From Sphaerosporella brunnea (taxonomy: Eukaryota > Ascomycota > Pezizomycetes > Pezizales > Pyronemataceae): a stretch of 64,000 bases of DNA. Both the position numbers and the translations under genes were made by a program. Each line of letters opens with the position of its first letter. Within the stretch, counting starts at the first letter, position 1. The notes under the pieces are model-generated. The model saw nothing but the letters and a program-made list of their open reading frames with translations, ran no database searches and was not told the DNA's origin. The stretch lies in contig VXIS01000172.1 of the NCBI GenBank assembly GCA_008704415.1, positions 1 to 64,000 on the forward strand. Direction: 5' to 3'. Below are positions 1 through 10,558 of the stretch, in pieces.

Positions 1-313
1 AAAAAAAAACACACACACAGGTAGAATAAGTAAAGGATGACTCTTCGATTGCTACGAGTTTTAAAAAACAAAACACACCCACAGTCCATTACTATCCGAA
101 CGAGTACTACTCTACACCCATAACCATAACACGCAAGAAAAAGAAAAAGACCCCCCCCCCCCCGAAAAAGCAAAAAAAAAAAGCAAAAAAAAGCAACAAA
201 AAATTGTACAAAGTCCATCATCACAAACAGCCGAAATACCCGCGTATCCTCAAACGCATCACGGTATCCGATCTATTCACCCCTCCTCCTCCTTCACATG
301 TCGTCCCGACCAC
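1..313. other. gene-free low-complexity stretch
   Basis: Runs of A, CA dinucleotides and poly-C are visible. It lies immediately 3' of the minus-strand gene ending at 314 and probably holds its 3' UTR and terminator. No gene or RNA is recognisable. Confidence 0.5.
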
Positions 314-1765
314 TTACCTATACGTAACACCGTTCATGTCCCCCCACGGCGAAATATCAAACTCAGCCATATACCACCTGAACGTCCTCGCATCCTCACA
401 GTCCGGCTCCAATTGTGCCTTCCTAACGCACCACCTGAGTCCACGCCTCAGCTTCAATATGCGTACAAAAGCCTCCTCTGCCTCCTCCATCTCAGGCTTG
501 AAAAGATCGCCCGGACGCAGGAGTCCCCACCTGCGCTCCCACGCCACCCACATCAGCCGCCGCAAGCGAGCAAGGACCCAGGTCCTTCTGATCGCGACGT
601 ACTGGGCGTCCACTTCCGCGAGGACCCCCTCGGCAACCCGCAGCAAGAGCACAGCTTTTTGCTTCTCCCACGCTTTTTCGACTTGGGTGAAGGTGGAGAG
701 CCAGCCGTTCATGCCGGCGTCCAGTGCCGCTCGGCTGGTGGTGCTTCGATGCGGTCCCTCGGCTTCGGTTGCGGTTCTGCTGTTCGCCGTGTAGGCTTCG
801 GCTGCGCACTGCTGTACCAGCCGCCGGATGATTGTTGTCCGCTGATCCTCGGGCTCGGGGGTGGCGGTCGGCACCGACCGGCCAAGCGAGAGGTTCCGCA
901 ACGCGTTTCCCGCTTGTATAAGCCAAACGAATTGCGCGTCCTGCTGCATGCTCGGCGGCCTGAGGCTGTTGGTCGTGTTCACGTAGTCGGTGAGGACGCG
1001 GACCCTTATAAGCTTGACGACTTCGGCCACGATGGCAGTCCGGTGCGCGCGCCAGCAGAGAAGCGCAGAGACGCTGCAACAGAGGTAGGGCACGAGGTTT
1101 TGGACCGCACGGTCGGGGATCGCGTAGTCGGACTGCAGCCATGGCTTTGAGCGGAAGAGGTGGCAGGTGTGGAACTCGTGGTCGTAGAGTGAGAGCATGT
1201 TGAAGTAAAGGAGGCGGGTGAGGATGAGGCGATGCCCGGCGGCCGGAAGTTGGGACAGAGGGCTCGATGTCCTGGGCGGGGGTGAGGTAGACATGCCCTC
1301 GGGTGGGTCCCGCTCGCCAGGGGAATTTGGGGATAAATCGCTGCTTCGCTGATCGGAGGACACGACATCTTCCGAGATTTCGAGAGAATCCACATCCAGC
1401 GACGGCGAGGCATCCACGTCTGGGAGGTCCGGCGATGGTGCGATCTCAGGGGAATCCACGTCCGGCAGCGGTAAGGTCTCAGCGGAGCCCAAGTCCTGAA
1501 GGTCCACGGTAGGACCGGCTGATCCGGCCACCTCACCAAGCTCAACACTCTCCTCCTCAACTCGAAGTAGTTCGTCCTGGGGGGTTTCGATTTCGATCTC
1601 TTTCCCTTTTCCTTTTCCAGCGGGCTCGGAGCCGCCTTGGCCCGTGGACGGAGAGGCGGAGTGCTGCCCTTCGTTGCCTGGCGGTGGGGCTTGCTGACTG
1701 CCAGTGGACGGTCCGCTGGACCTCTTCCTCTCCTTCCGTTTCTGCTTCTTGCTGAGGGGTGACAT
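314..1765 (-). CDS. hypothetical protein with basic N-terminus and disordered acidic region (483 aa)
   Basis: I do not recognise the family. The Met at 1765 is chosen as start because the reading frame upstream of it is only proline and leucine low complexity. The protein opens with a strongly basic segment (KKQKRKERKR, residues 6-15) that resembles a nuclear localisation signal. Residues about 17-200 are rich in Ser, Pro, Gly, Glu and Asp and look disordered, with repeated LPDVDSPEI-like phrases. Residues about 205-483 are more regular, with several Trp, Cys and Leu-rich helices and no recognisable catalytic motif. No intron is needed. The plus-strand frame over 413-1150 is also open but is compositionally a shadow. 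A nuclear location is inference only. Confidence 0.6.
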   Translation of the reverse strand: MSPLSKKQKRKERKRSSGPSTGSQQAPPPGNEGQHSASPSTGQGGSEPAGKGKGKEIEIETPQDELLRVEEESVELGEVAGSAGPTVDLQDLGSAETLPLPDVDSPEIAPSPDLPDVDASPSLDVDSLEISEDVVSSDQRSSDLSPNSPGERDPPEGMSTSPPPRTSSPLSQLPAAGHRLILTRLLYFNMLSLYDHEFHTCHLFRSKPWLQSDYAIPDRAVQNLVPYLCCSVSALLCWRAHRTAIVAEVVKLIRVRVLTDYVNTTNSLRPPSMQQDAQFVWLIQAGNALRNLSLGRSVPTATPEPEDQRTTIIRRLVQQCAAEAYTANSRTATEAEGPHRSTTSRAALDAGMNGWLSTFTQVEKAWEKQKAVLLLRVAEGVLAEVDAQYVAIRRTWVLARLRRLMWVAWERRWGLLRPGDLFKPEMEEAEEAFVRILKLRRGLRWCVRKAQLEPDCEDARTFRWYMAEFDISPWGDMNGVTYR

Positions 1766-3405
1766 GTTGACGCTGGCGGGGGGGGGGGGGGGGGTTGTTG
1801 GAGCGGGATACGATAACGATGATGGTGTTTTCGGAAGCAAAATGTGGTGCGGTGGTGGTTGAAGGAGTTGGCTGTGGAGGAGGAGGGGAGAGAGGGGAGA
1901 GAGGGAAGAGCCTGGCTGGGCCTGTGCCAACACACGGCCAGAAGAATCCCGCGAGCTACACCTGCTTGCAGCAGCAACGCGGAAATATGTATGGATGATT
2001 GATTATGCCATACCATTATGAATGGGAAATGGCTATCAAGTTGAAAACTGGATACATGTATTGGTGATGGGCCAGTGATGAGCACGTTTGCGAGTGACAG
2101 TCTATGATCCGCGCTTGGCTGACTCATCCGTCATCTCCACACCAGATATTGACCGCGCCCACACTGGCAACAACACAAGGTTGGAATCAGAAGGTGTGAT
2201 ATAGAACATGTAGAGCTCGCACCGATAGCCGTACTGGGTTGAGCGCAACGATTTCCTCCGCAGCCAAAACCCGCGTGAATCCTGGACAGCCAACGTTCAT
2301 CCCCTACGGTGGATCGGTAAAGTCCAAAACTCTCAAATCGCCGACCACCTAATTATGTAGGAATTATGCGCCCTCCAAGTCCGGCATGCGTTGGATGGAA
2401 TGCTATTCTTTGCCACGGGAACCAATAGACTCAAGTGTCCGCTGCTTTTGAAACCCCTAAGTTCCAAAGGTTGGACAACGCAAATCGAACGTCACTTACC
2501 GCGGCGAGTCTGTCTTTTTTTTTTTCTGGATTATGGATTATGCAGCCAAACATCAGGTTCGGGAGGAGGCTAACATCAAGCCGTGAACGAAAGCGCGTGA
2601 TTCCGCCGTTCACCCTTCTCCCCCAGCGCGGCAAAAGCGCTCTACCCCTCAGCCAGCCGGGCTTTTCTGCTCTCCAAAAAATCCCGCCGATAGCTAACAG
2701 CCCAGCGAAACATCCCTTCCTTTCCTGTAACACGGACAATCGCCGAAAAGCTCACACTCTAACCCAGCGACCACCACGCGCCTGTAGGCTCATCGTTTCG
2801 TTTCGCCTCTAGACAGCACGACAGCGAGTGCACGGGAACTTCCGGAACATGCTGAGAAAGTAGCTACACATGCGAACGCGCAGCGTTTCCGTGCAGAAAA
2901 AAAAGGGAGAAACAAAACGGGAATCGCATGCGGACGAGGAGCTGCTTTTCGCAATCTCGCGGAGGCTGGCTGCAGCGGCACGACCAAGCAACCGACAGAG
3001 AAGCGGCCGGAAAATGCAACTGCGTAGCTTGAACCCACCCGAAAACGCAGCACCCGCATTTTTGGCGCTGATCTCGAGCAGTACCTATGCCTTTTGGATT
3101 CTTGCTTCGGAGACCAGCGACGAAGGTTTGTCGACGCTTTACGGGTGATTATCACTACTTCTCCCAGCGCGACAGCCGAAACGCTGCATAAAAAGTGCAT
3201 TGCGCTTCTCTGCTTCCCCCCCCCCCCCCCGCCGCGGGTCACCGGCGGAGTTTCAAGCGTCGGATGTCGCCACTCTGTCGAATTTTTGGCGGTCGGCAGA
3301 GGTCCGCTGGGTGATGACCGAATGGAAGCTGCACAAACAGCGCTTGAAAAGTTCGTAGTTGGCCCGGAGTCAAAATTTTTGGAAGTGTAGGCATCACGAT
3401 GCGGA
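1766..3405. other. intergenic, no supported gene
   Basis: It contains a poly-G/poly-C tract near 1780, a T-run near 2520 and a C-run near 3220. Short open frames lack intron signals or recognisable motifs. Promoter and 5' leader of the minus-strand gene starting at 1765 must lie in the first few hundred bases. Confidence 0.5.
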
Positions 3406-4017
3406 ATGCCCGGCAGGAGTCCGAGAAACAGCTTCACCACCTTTTCAGCAATACCTCAGGAAGTGGGTGTTCTAGTCCCTTTCTATTCAAGACCTGGACT
3501 AGGACTAGTAGTGCTTACCAAAGTGACAGGAAGGGGTGGACGCGGCGGTCTGAGTGTCACTTCCGGCGATCCTCCCGGTTCCCGTGGCAGCGATGCGGAG
3601 CCCGGAGCTGGTGCTTGTCTCAACCTCGCTTTGGACGGGCGGATCTCGGATCTCAACGCCGAGCATATCTGTGTGTTTCCGGAACACTGTCAAATGCTCC
3701 TCAACAAGGCGGATGCGCGTTTCTTTGCCGGCACGACTGACTCGCTGAGAGAAACGGCAGACATCTACATACGCCTCATCGAGCGCTTGGGCTGCTTGCT
3801 GGCCCTGCAACGGGATCTCGGAAATCCGTTTCGATATAATGCAACGGTTGACAATGAAGCCCGTGCAATCCGCTACTGGGGTCTCCGACCAAATTTCCAC
3901 CTCGATCCCCGAGGGCCTTTGCGTGACTCGATCAAGCTCGGTCAAGACCAATCAAAACTGCAAGATGAATTTGAACAGTGTCTCCAGCGGTATGGTATGC
4001 GCAAGAGATCCGGATAA
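3406..4017 (+). CDS. unrecognised ORF, possibly 5' part of a multi-exon or decayed gene
   Basis: An ATG-initiated 203-codon frame. The central part (residues about 85-195) has amphipathic character with clusters such as DSLRETADIYIRLIERLG and RYWGLRPNFHLD that look coding. A good donor (GTATGC at 3995), a CTGAC branch-like site near 4057 and a CAG acceptor at 4083-4085 suggest an intron, but the resulting phase runs into a stop. Either my exon model is wrong or the gene carries a frameshift. The antisense frame over 3505-3951 is also open, so the strand is not certain. No function is proposed. Confidence 0.35.
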   Translation: MPGRSPRNSFTTFSAIPQEVGVLVPFYSRPGLGLVVLTKVTGRGGRGGLSVTSGDPPGSRGSDAEPGAGACLNLALDGRISDLNAEHICVFPEHCQMLLNKADARFFAGTTDSLRETADIYIRLIERLGCLLALQRDLGNPFRYNATVDNEARAIRYWGLRPNFHLDPRGPLRDSIKLGQDQSKLQDEFEQCLQRYGMRKRSG

Positions 4018-4089
4018 TGACAGCCCGCGACGAAAGTAAGGGCAAGGGCGATCTCTATTGACTGACCACGGAACATATATCCCAGTTGA

Positions 4090-4550
4090 AGCGCGGCATG
4101 CAATCCGACGACGGCACAGGCCTGGTTTATTACACCTTTGTCACCATCGTCCCTAACTGCCGTTTCTCCAGCGGCAGGCCTCACCCTAGTCCGCTTGTGG
4201 TTGATCGGTGCCGACGTCAGTGAGGATCCCTATCAACCGGGGCAAAAACCACTCGTGGTGGAACTGATGCACATGGGCGAGGGAATCATCAACGACCCCT
4301 CGGCACGCGGACGCGGATATACGTTTATCCACGAGCCTGTGAATATTCAGTTCACCCACGACGTGGCCAAGGCTCCCTCTTTGGAGCAGGCTTCGACTGA
4401 AGCCGTGCTCGCTGTGCAGGGTTTTGAGCACCACTTATACCCAAGGTCGTGCATACGAAACCAGTGTTGCGCCGATTGGACCGTTCGCGACATGGCGGCT
4501 TCAAGTGAAGGAGACGGAAAATATAATGCACCAGCTGCTCCCCCCCCCCC
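4090..4550 (+). other. coding-like stretch downstream of 3406-4017, frames disagree
   Basis: Two frames look protein-like in succession. One is around 4086-4175 (reads as GLVYYTFVTIVPNCRFSSG). A different one covers 4180-4500, with segments such as LVVELMHMGEGIINDPS and YTFIHEPVNIQFTHDV. A poly-C run closes it at 4540-4554. The switch of frame suggests a missed intron or a decayed gene that once continued from 3406. I do not recognise the family. Confidence 0.25.
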
Positions 4551-4845
4551 CCCCCAAAGTAAATGCAGCAAGTTTGAGAGCGAGAACTATTACATTCAAA
4601 AACAGCGGAGACGTACTAACATGCTTACGGAATCATTGCTCCTTTAGATCTACATGCTTACGTAATAGTTGCTCCCCTACACGCGAGCACGTGAAGCCAC
4701 GTTGGCTCGTGCACCCCCCGCGTTTCCCCGCCTCCGACCGCAGCTTCCAACCTCTACCCACCGTCACCACCCCCACCACCACCCATCGCTACCATCGCCA
4801 AAACCACGATCAGAACCAGCTACAGGCGCCGCTTGCGTTAACATC

Positions 4846-7045
4846 ATGGGAGCCCCCCATCAAATCTTTGTCGTTGCTCGCATCCAGCCGAAGCCGAGAG
4901 CTGGAGGTGATGATCAGCCGCAGAAGGATGAAATGGATCGTACGATTTCGACGCGTCCCGAGTTTCGGGTCCTCTTTGCGATCCACCACCAGTCCCTGGA
5001 AGGTATCGCTGTTCTCGCATCCTGCTCCCGAATTCTCGATGCCGTCAGAAACAACTCGCACGCCATCGCCACGGAACTACGTACCCTCGACCCGATCTCC
5101 TGGGAGGAGTATTGCAGCGCCTACGACTACGACGAAGATGATACTGACGACTACGGCGAATATGATACTGAAGTTCACTCTGAAGGGAAGGAGTTATTGC
5201 CATGTCCGCTCTTGTGTCGCACAGTCTGGGATGCTACTTTGTTTGAACCGGAAAGCAGTTACCTTCAATATCGAAATCGCATTTTGGCTCCCTGGCGTCA
5301 TTACAGCTATGCTGGTAAGTTCTCCGTTTTTCAATAGCCGCTGATGCTTACGCTGACATTGTCGGAAGAAAATCAGGAGGGGTACACTATCGTTGACGTA
5401 ACGGATCCCGCGAACCCGGCACACTGCTTCATGTGGTGCTTGACCGAGGGGGATGTGACTCAGTCAGCAGCGGAATACGTCAACGGCCAGTACCGTGATG
5501 CGATTGCTGCCGGCTGCGGCGATCTAATGGAAAAGTTGGGAAAACTTCCACGGATCGCAAGCAGTGAAATTTTGGAGATCTGGCCATCTGAGGATACTCG
5601 GATTGATGAAACTGTGATTGCACTTCAACAGCCGTCTCTCGGAAACCCCCAGGCACCGAAATCACCCTCAGATAGCGGGCCACGGAGTTTGAAGTCTCTC
5701 TCATGGGATCTTATCTTTTCAAGTTGCTTGAACGGTGACTCCCCCGGTTCCTTATTGGACATATGCTGCGAAATCCCACACCTCGAATGGGAGGAAGTGA
5801 TCCCCTGTGCTAGGTCACTTCTAGAGAAAGAGGCCTCCGATACGAAAGTCCCCTCCTCCATGGTCGAAATTCTTTCCAAGGCATACAGCAACATCGATAG
5901 TGGGACAACTCATGTCCTCGACTTTTCGGTGTCTCCCTTCAACAGGTTGACCGGACCACAGCTTGCGACGGTTATCCAACACTTTTTCCTCCCTGGCTCA
6001 GTCTGGGATGGAGCTGCAGCCTCGTATACCATCGAGATTTTAAACCTCAGCTTCAACCCGCACCTGACTACTCCTTGCGTTGAGCAAATCCTGAACAAAA
6101 TCCCGAAGTACATCACCATCAAAAAGCTCATTCTCATCGATTGTCCTTTGGTCGATGTGTCTACTCTTCGGCTGGCGCCACGCACAGTTTCAACTGCCGG
6201 ATGCACGGGTCCTGACATCTTGGACCTCCAGATGCCATCATTGGCGATGCGTACTTTTCAGAATTCCTGGCCCAAAATCAAGTGTGAGAATTTTCCCATT
6301 GCTCCTTCTCGTGGTTCGGTATTCACACTAGTCCACCTTATTCCGGAAACCTACGATGTCGAGTTTCCGATGGTAGAGCAGGCACAATGCTACTTTACGC
6401 ACCCCAGGATGGCGGTGAAGGGATTGATCAATTACCTGGGCTACCTCACATATATGATAGACTTCGAATCTATGCCCCTCAGCAGCACTGCCGCAAGATG
6501 CTTTGATGGATGCTACATTGAAGCCCCACCGAGAAACCACGAGCGCTTTGTCAATTTTGGTTGTGGTGATCCTGACGGTGCACTCTACGCCAAGAAGGTG
6601 GAGACAAATCGGAAGCTCGTCGAGGAAACTCTAGAGAAGAGCAGAGAGACTGGAGCGTATGCCCTCTTTGTGGGCAGTCATCCTTGGGAGGCCCGTTGGC
6701 ACAGGCCGGATTCTGGTTTATTTTTCCATTATGGCTTCGTAAGACTCGAGGACGATGGAAAACGTAATTCCGCCCCCCCTTCTCGCCGTCTTCATACCTA
6801 CCCCTGCTTACAGATTACCACCAATAGTCTCCATCCTCTCGATCAAAGATATTCTTGCCACCTGCCTCAAGCCGGGCCCCGAGGGAAACATTTATTCGCC
6901 GGACGACATGGAAGACCCACGCGTCAAGCAAGTTTGTGAGGGGCATCTTAAGGTTAAGAACCTGTTCCATGGACCTCTCGACGTCCCGATCCGACTTTTT
7001 ACCGAAGAGGAGATCAGGAACGCTGAGTTTGAGTCAATGGCTTAG
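4846..7045 (+). CDS. hypothetical protein with LRR-like segment (693 aa, 3 exons)
   Basis: Three exons join in phase: 4846-5314, 5369-6763 and 6828-7045 (2,082 nt). Intron 1 (54 nt) has a GTAAGT donor. Intron 2 (64 nt) has GTAATT and ends in ATAG. Start is the ATG at 4846; upstream codons are His/Pro low complexity. An early segment resembles the opening of fungal F-box-like hypothetical proteins (FAIHHQSLEGIAVLASCSRIL). An acidic tract of Asp, Glu and Tyr follows near residue 95. The middle (about residues 330-400) has leucine-rich-repeat-like phrasing such as IEILNLSFNPHLTTPCVEQIL and KKLILIDCPLV. No enzyme motif is visible. A regulatory or adaptor role is inference. The splice phases and the single stop at 7043-7045 make the model fairly secure, although the function is unknown. 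Confidence 0.7.
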
Positions 7046-9015
7046 GTATTTGGGGGGGGGGGGGGGTTTCGGAATTTGCTTCTCATTGTGCTCGTGGGAC
7101 GTTTTATCGACTGATTTTCTTTCTTTAGCGGGGTGAGGTACCGCGTTTTTTTTTTTTTTTTTTTTTTTCATAATACCGTGTGGTGAGCAGATTGAATGGC
7201 GGTTTTTTTTTGCATGGACTTGCCTTATGCCCGATGGCTTTTGTCTTTCATTTTGATTCTGGACCGTTTACTGTTGTATCCTTTGGTCCAGATAGCTAGG
7301 TGCTAGCATGCCTTTGAAGCGATGGGCCATTCAGACCTAGTCAGCCGAGTGGTCACTTTGCCGTCCGCTCCTTGTGCGCTACGTTAGACGGTTTTGTGGA
7401 TATAAGAATATAGGAACATAAGCACCGGAACAAAGGGTGGTCCGAGGAGGAGAAGGCGAGTTAGTGTTGTTGTCGCTTTGCTTTGCGTATCAAGCTAGAA
7501 GTAATCTACTGTCCTTTCGCAACGGCTGTTTCCTCGCCCTTCAAGTGCCGTTTGGGTCCCCAGCCTACATCGACGCGAATCACGACGCGAGTCTTTTCCG
7601 CGACAACAAGCCGATCCGGTGGCGGTGCGAGCGTCTACAGATTGGTAGGGCTCGAGGTAGCGTAATCGAATGGTGGTGGTGGTGGTGGTGGAAATGTTTG
7701 CATTATCCGTCGGGGTGGCATTTCACCCCCGACGCCACAACGCCACAACGCCACAGCGCCAGAGTGTGGCTCCCGCCACACAGGTTTGCCGTTTTTATTC
7801 GGGTGCGCACACGCCATACATGTGCATTGGCAACACCTGGGTGACTTGCTGCAAGAGTTAGATGGCGATTTTTGTCGTGGCTCTTATGAAGCAGCAGATG
7901 AGCCGTATATTCTGCTTACCTAACACACCTCCACTCCTCCCATATGCTCCGCCCGGTGGTTGGCCCTGGGCGCTGTGCTGCTCCTCCCAGTCTCTGCAGA
8001 GCTGCTGGCGACCGGAGCCCCTGTTGAGGGAGGTGGGTGGGAAAACAATTGCGGCGATGCCTCACCTCACCGCCGGAGGGTGATATAAACCCTCCGGTGC
8101 CGCACGGTTCTCCATGCACCCGAGCTCCCACTCCCCCTTCTAGCCACGGCGCGCCGTCAGAACTCGTGCCAAGGTGGTGGTTGACACCACCACCACCCCC
8201 GGCCGCTCGCCCGGCTACTCAACACAACTGTCAGACTCAACGCAACGCGCCCGAACACGCTTATGCCTATGTTATTGTTTCTCCGCCAACGGCAGTAATC
8301 CCTTTCTACCCGGGGGTCTGGCGAGGTGAGCTTGGTTGGTCAAGAGGTGCCAGTCAAGCCATGGGTGGATGGCGGCGATGGCGGCGATTAAATCTAGAAG
8401 CTATTATTGAATACACACAATTACCTTCAGGCTCCACAGTCCTGCATCCATTGGAAATCTGTGTTTCGTCGACGGATGCACCTGCGGTGCGAGCCAACCC
8501 GGGCAGCGGGCCTGGCTGGCTGGCTATTGACAAGCGTGTCTCCGCACGGAAATGCAGCATATGCACCACTGCAACCGTGACAGCCTGCAAAATGAGAAGG
8601 CTATCACGAAGACAATTATCTTGATTTGACCCCACCATCATTGGCTTGTTTTATAGTTTTTAAAGGAGCCTACCCCGGGATGTCCTCCCGACCTGCCATT
8701 TGTTCAAACGCCGGCTACGTAGCTACACCATCACGAGATAAAGACCTCAACGATAAAGAATCAAGATCCCGGGGACTACAGAATTTTGGTAGCCGCAACT
8801 TGCATTTTCTTCTCGCGGCCAAAGGGCTTTTCCACAGCCTCAGGCCGTGCCCATCACTAGGTTGGACAATGTTGTAACCAGTGATCTCGGCTGGATGATG
8901 GGTTTGGGCCGGGTTCGATACGGGGAAGGTTTAGGCAATGCCCTAGCAAAGCAGGGGTAAAAGTAGCGTGCTGTGATTACTGTTATTTCCTGTAGGTAAA
9001 CCTGCATACGAAGGT
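7046..9015. other. gene-free interval
   Basis: It holds a G-run at 7052, a long T-run near 7146, a GGT microsatellite near 7670-7690 and short CCACAACG tandem copies at 7735-7760. The only larger structure is a diverged repeat at 7966-8107 (listed separately). No ORF has motif or splice support. Confidence 0.5.
7966..8107 (+). repeat. diverged dispersed repeat, second copy at 52895-53028
   Basis: Both copies share, in order, a GAGG(x)GGTGGG(C/T)GGGAAAAC stretch, a GCGGYGATGCCTC block and a palindromic CCTCCGG(C/T)GCCGCAC end. Visible identity is interrupted by small indels. It is probably an old transposon fragment; class unknown. Confidence 0.5.
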
Positions 9016-10315
9016 AAGTACTTGCCTAGGTACCTTAGCAGGCAAGGGGGGGTTTGGGGACTGGTCATGTAAGCGTTATATACTCGACGGATTTTTAACT
9101 GTTGGGACACGCTAAAACCCTAACCCACGCGCGCCCCACGAAAAAACAGCAACGCAAAACACGATATCGTCACAAAGGAAAAAATAAACGCTGAGCATCT
9201 TACTGCCAGAACTGGCGAGAGCTCTTTCACATTAATTTTGAGCCAGCAATCGCAATTTTTGGAGCAAAGCCAGTGGAGATATCGATTTTTCTGCGCTTTT
9301 CGGTTGTGGGTTAGGGTTTCTCAGGGGTCCCAAGACTTAAAACTCCGTCGAGTAAACGCTGTGTGCGAAAAAATAGTCACATATTGGTTATATAATGGTT
9401 AGCTGCATGTAATGGTCATTATAATGGGTTTTCGCAAATACGCTTTGCCATGAAACATGCTTTCTATTTTGAATATGCTTACCCGACCGTGTTTGGGGCT
9501 GCTTTATTACATAATCCTCCGCCTCAAAACATGGTGCTCCTCAAAAAAAACCCACGAGACCAATTTATCCATGATGATGGTTACATGATGGCCTCCGTTG
9601 TAAAAGCTTGACAAAAAAGCAAGGTCATTCACATTTCAAGATTGAGTCTATTGTGCAGCTCTCATAACGAGATGTAACCCCTGCCAAAAGTGTAATCTTC
9701 TAGCGGGCCAAGGTTATACAAAATTTATGATCAAACACTGACGTTGAAAGGCGAATGACGTTGGATGTTTTGCGAGTGACATCGCGTGTTTATGCAATTC
9801 ATCAGCCCTCGCAGCGATAGTGTGGAGTTTTGCGACAAGGTGTCCCTCTGCTGCGAGTGAGCTTGCGGCTTTGGCATCGTCGCATCTCCCGGTTGGGTTT
9901 TACGCTGCATCTACTGCTGGTGTCGCCTCTGTTTTGCGGGTTGCATGTTGCGAGACAGTCGGGTGCACGTCGGACTGATGATGATGGTGATGGTGATGAT
10001 CAGACGATGAGATGGTTAGTCTAGTGCCGTCGCGGCGGCGGCGGGGCCAGATGCCCGCCGTGCGGTGAGGATGCGGCGAGGCTGCGGGAGCATGCCAAAT
10101 AAGCTCTCCACCGAATAATCTCAAATAATGGTTATGTAATGGTTAGCAGCAAAAAATGGGTTTTACTCAATACCCTTATGGGCAAATTTTGCTTTTGGAA
10201 AAAAGAGTATTACGTTTGTAATATATGATTTTAAGGCTTTGAAAAAAAAATAGTTAGCGAATCAGTATATAACCATTTTCCAAACCCCCGTTGCCTGCTA
10301 AGGTAGGTACTTATG
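9016..10315. repeat. 1.3-kb non-coding element with imperfect terminal inverted repeats
   Basis: The left end (9016-9083) and right end (10265-10313) are imperfect inverted repeats. The best block is ACCTTAGCAGGCAA at 9032-9045 against its reverse complement at 10291-10304, followed on the inner side by a G-run, TTTGG and TTATATACT on both arms. No transposase frame is visible inside. A near-direct repeat containing TAATGGTTAGC occurs at about 9387-9450 and 10126-10184. It resembles a non-autonomous DNA element with a second inverted-repeat unit nested in its left part. Confidence 0.55.
9072..9360. repeat. 289-bp fold-back unit with telomere-like motif in its arms
   Basis: Left arm begins AGCGTT near 9072, then TACTCGACGG at 9081-9090 and AAACCCTAACCCA at 9115-9127. 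The right arm carries the reverse complements, ending AGTAAACGCT at 9360. The arms align over about 45 bp with a few mismatches and indels. It lies just inside the left end of the larger 9016-10315 element, so it is either nested or part of it. Confidence 0.6.
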
Positions 10316-10464
10316 GTATAAGCTCGGTAAGAGCGTCGGAAAGGTAACCTCGAATAAGGATTCAATAACTCGAGTGACCCTTACTGTGCATGTGCGGATG
10401 ATAGTTTTGAGTTCTACTGGTGCCAAGGTGGTGTTACCACCTCACCCTGCATACCGTATTATCT

Positions 10465-10558
10465 CGGTACTGAGGCAATGTGGCAAAGTCACTGCGCTCT
10501 GTGGGGAAGTGACTCAGCCTCCTGGCAAAGTCACTTAGCCACATTGCCTTATTACCGG
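10465..10558. repeat. short MITE, copy 1 of 3 (GGCAATGTGGC family)
   Basis: A 94-bp imperfect palindrome with termini TCGGTACTGAGGCAATGTGG and its reverse complement. The interior carries AAGTCACT and GTGACTCAGCCTCC. Related copies are at 23091-23153 (deleted) and 32660-32753 (reverse orientation). No coding capacity. Confidence 0.75.

Noticed and set aside
413..1150. 245-codon plus-strand and 216-codon minus-strand frames overlapping the 314-1765 gene
   Set aside because: High-GC shadow frames. The 314-1765 frame is longer and has NLS-like and helical segments.
8881..8950. tRNA-like GGGTTCGATACGGGG stretch
   Set aside because: No matching acceptor, D-arm or anticodon stem can be built around it.
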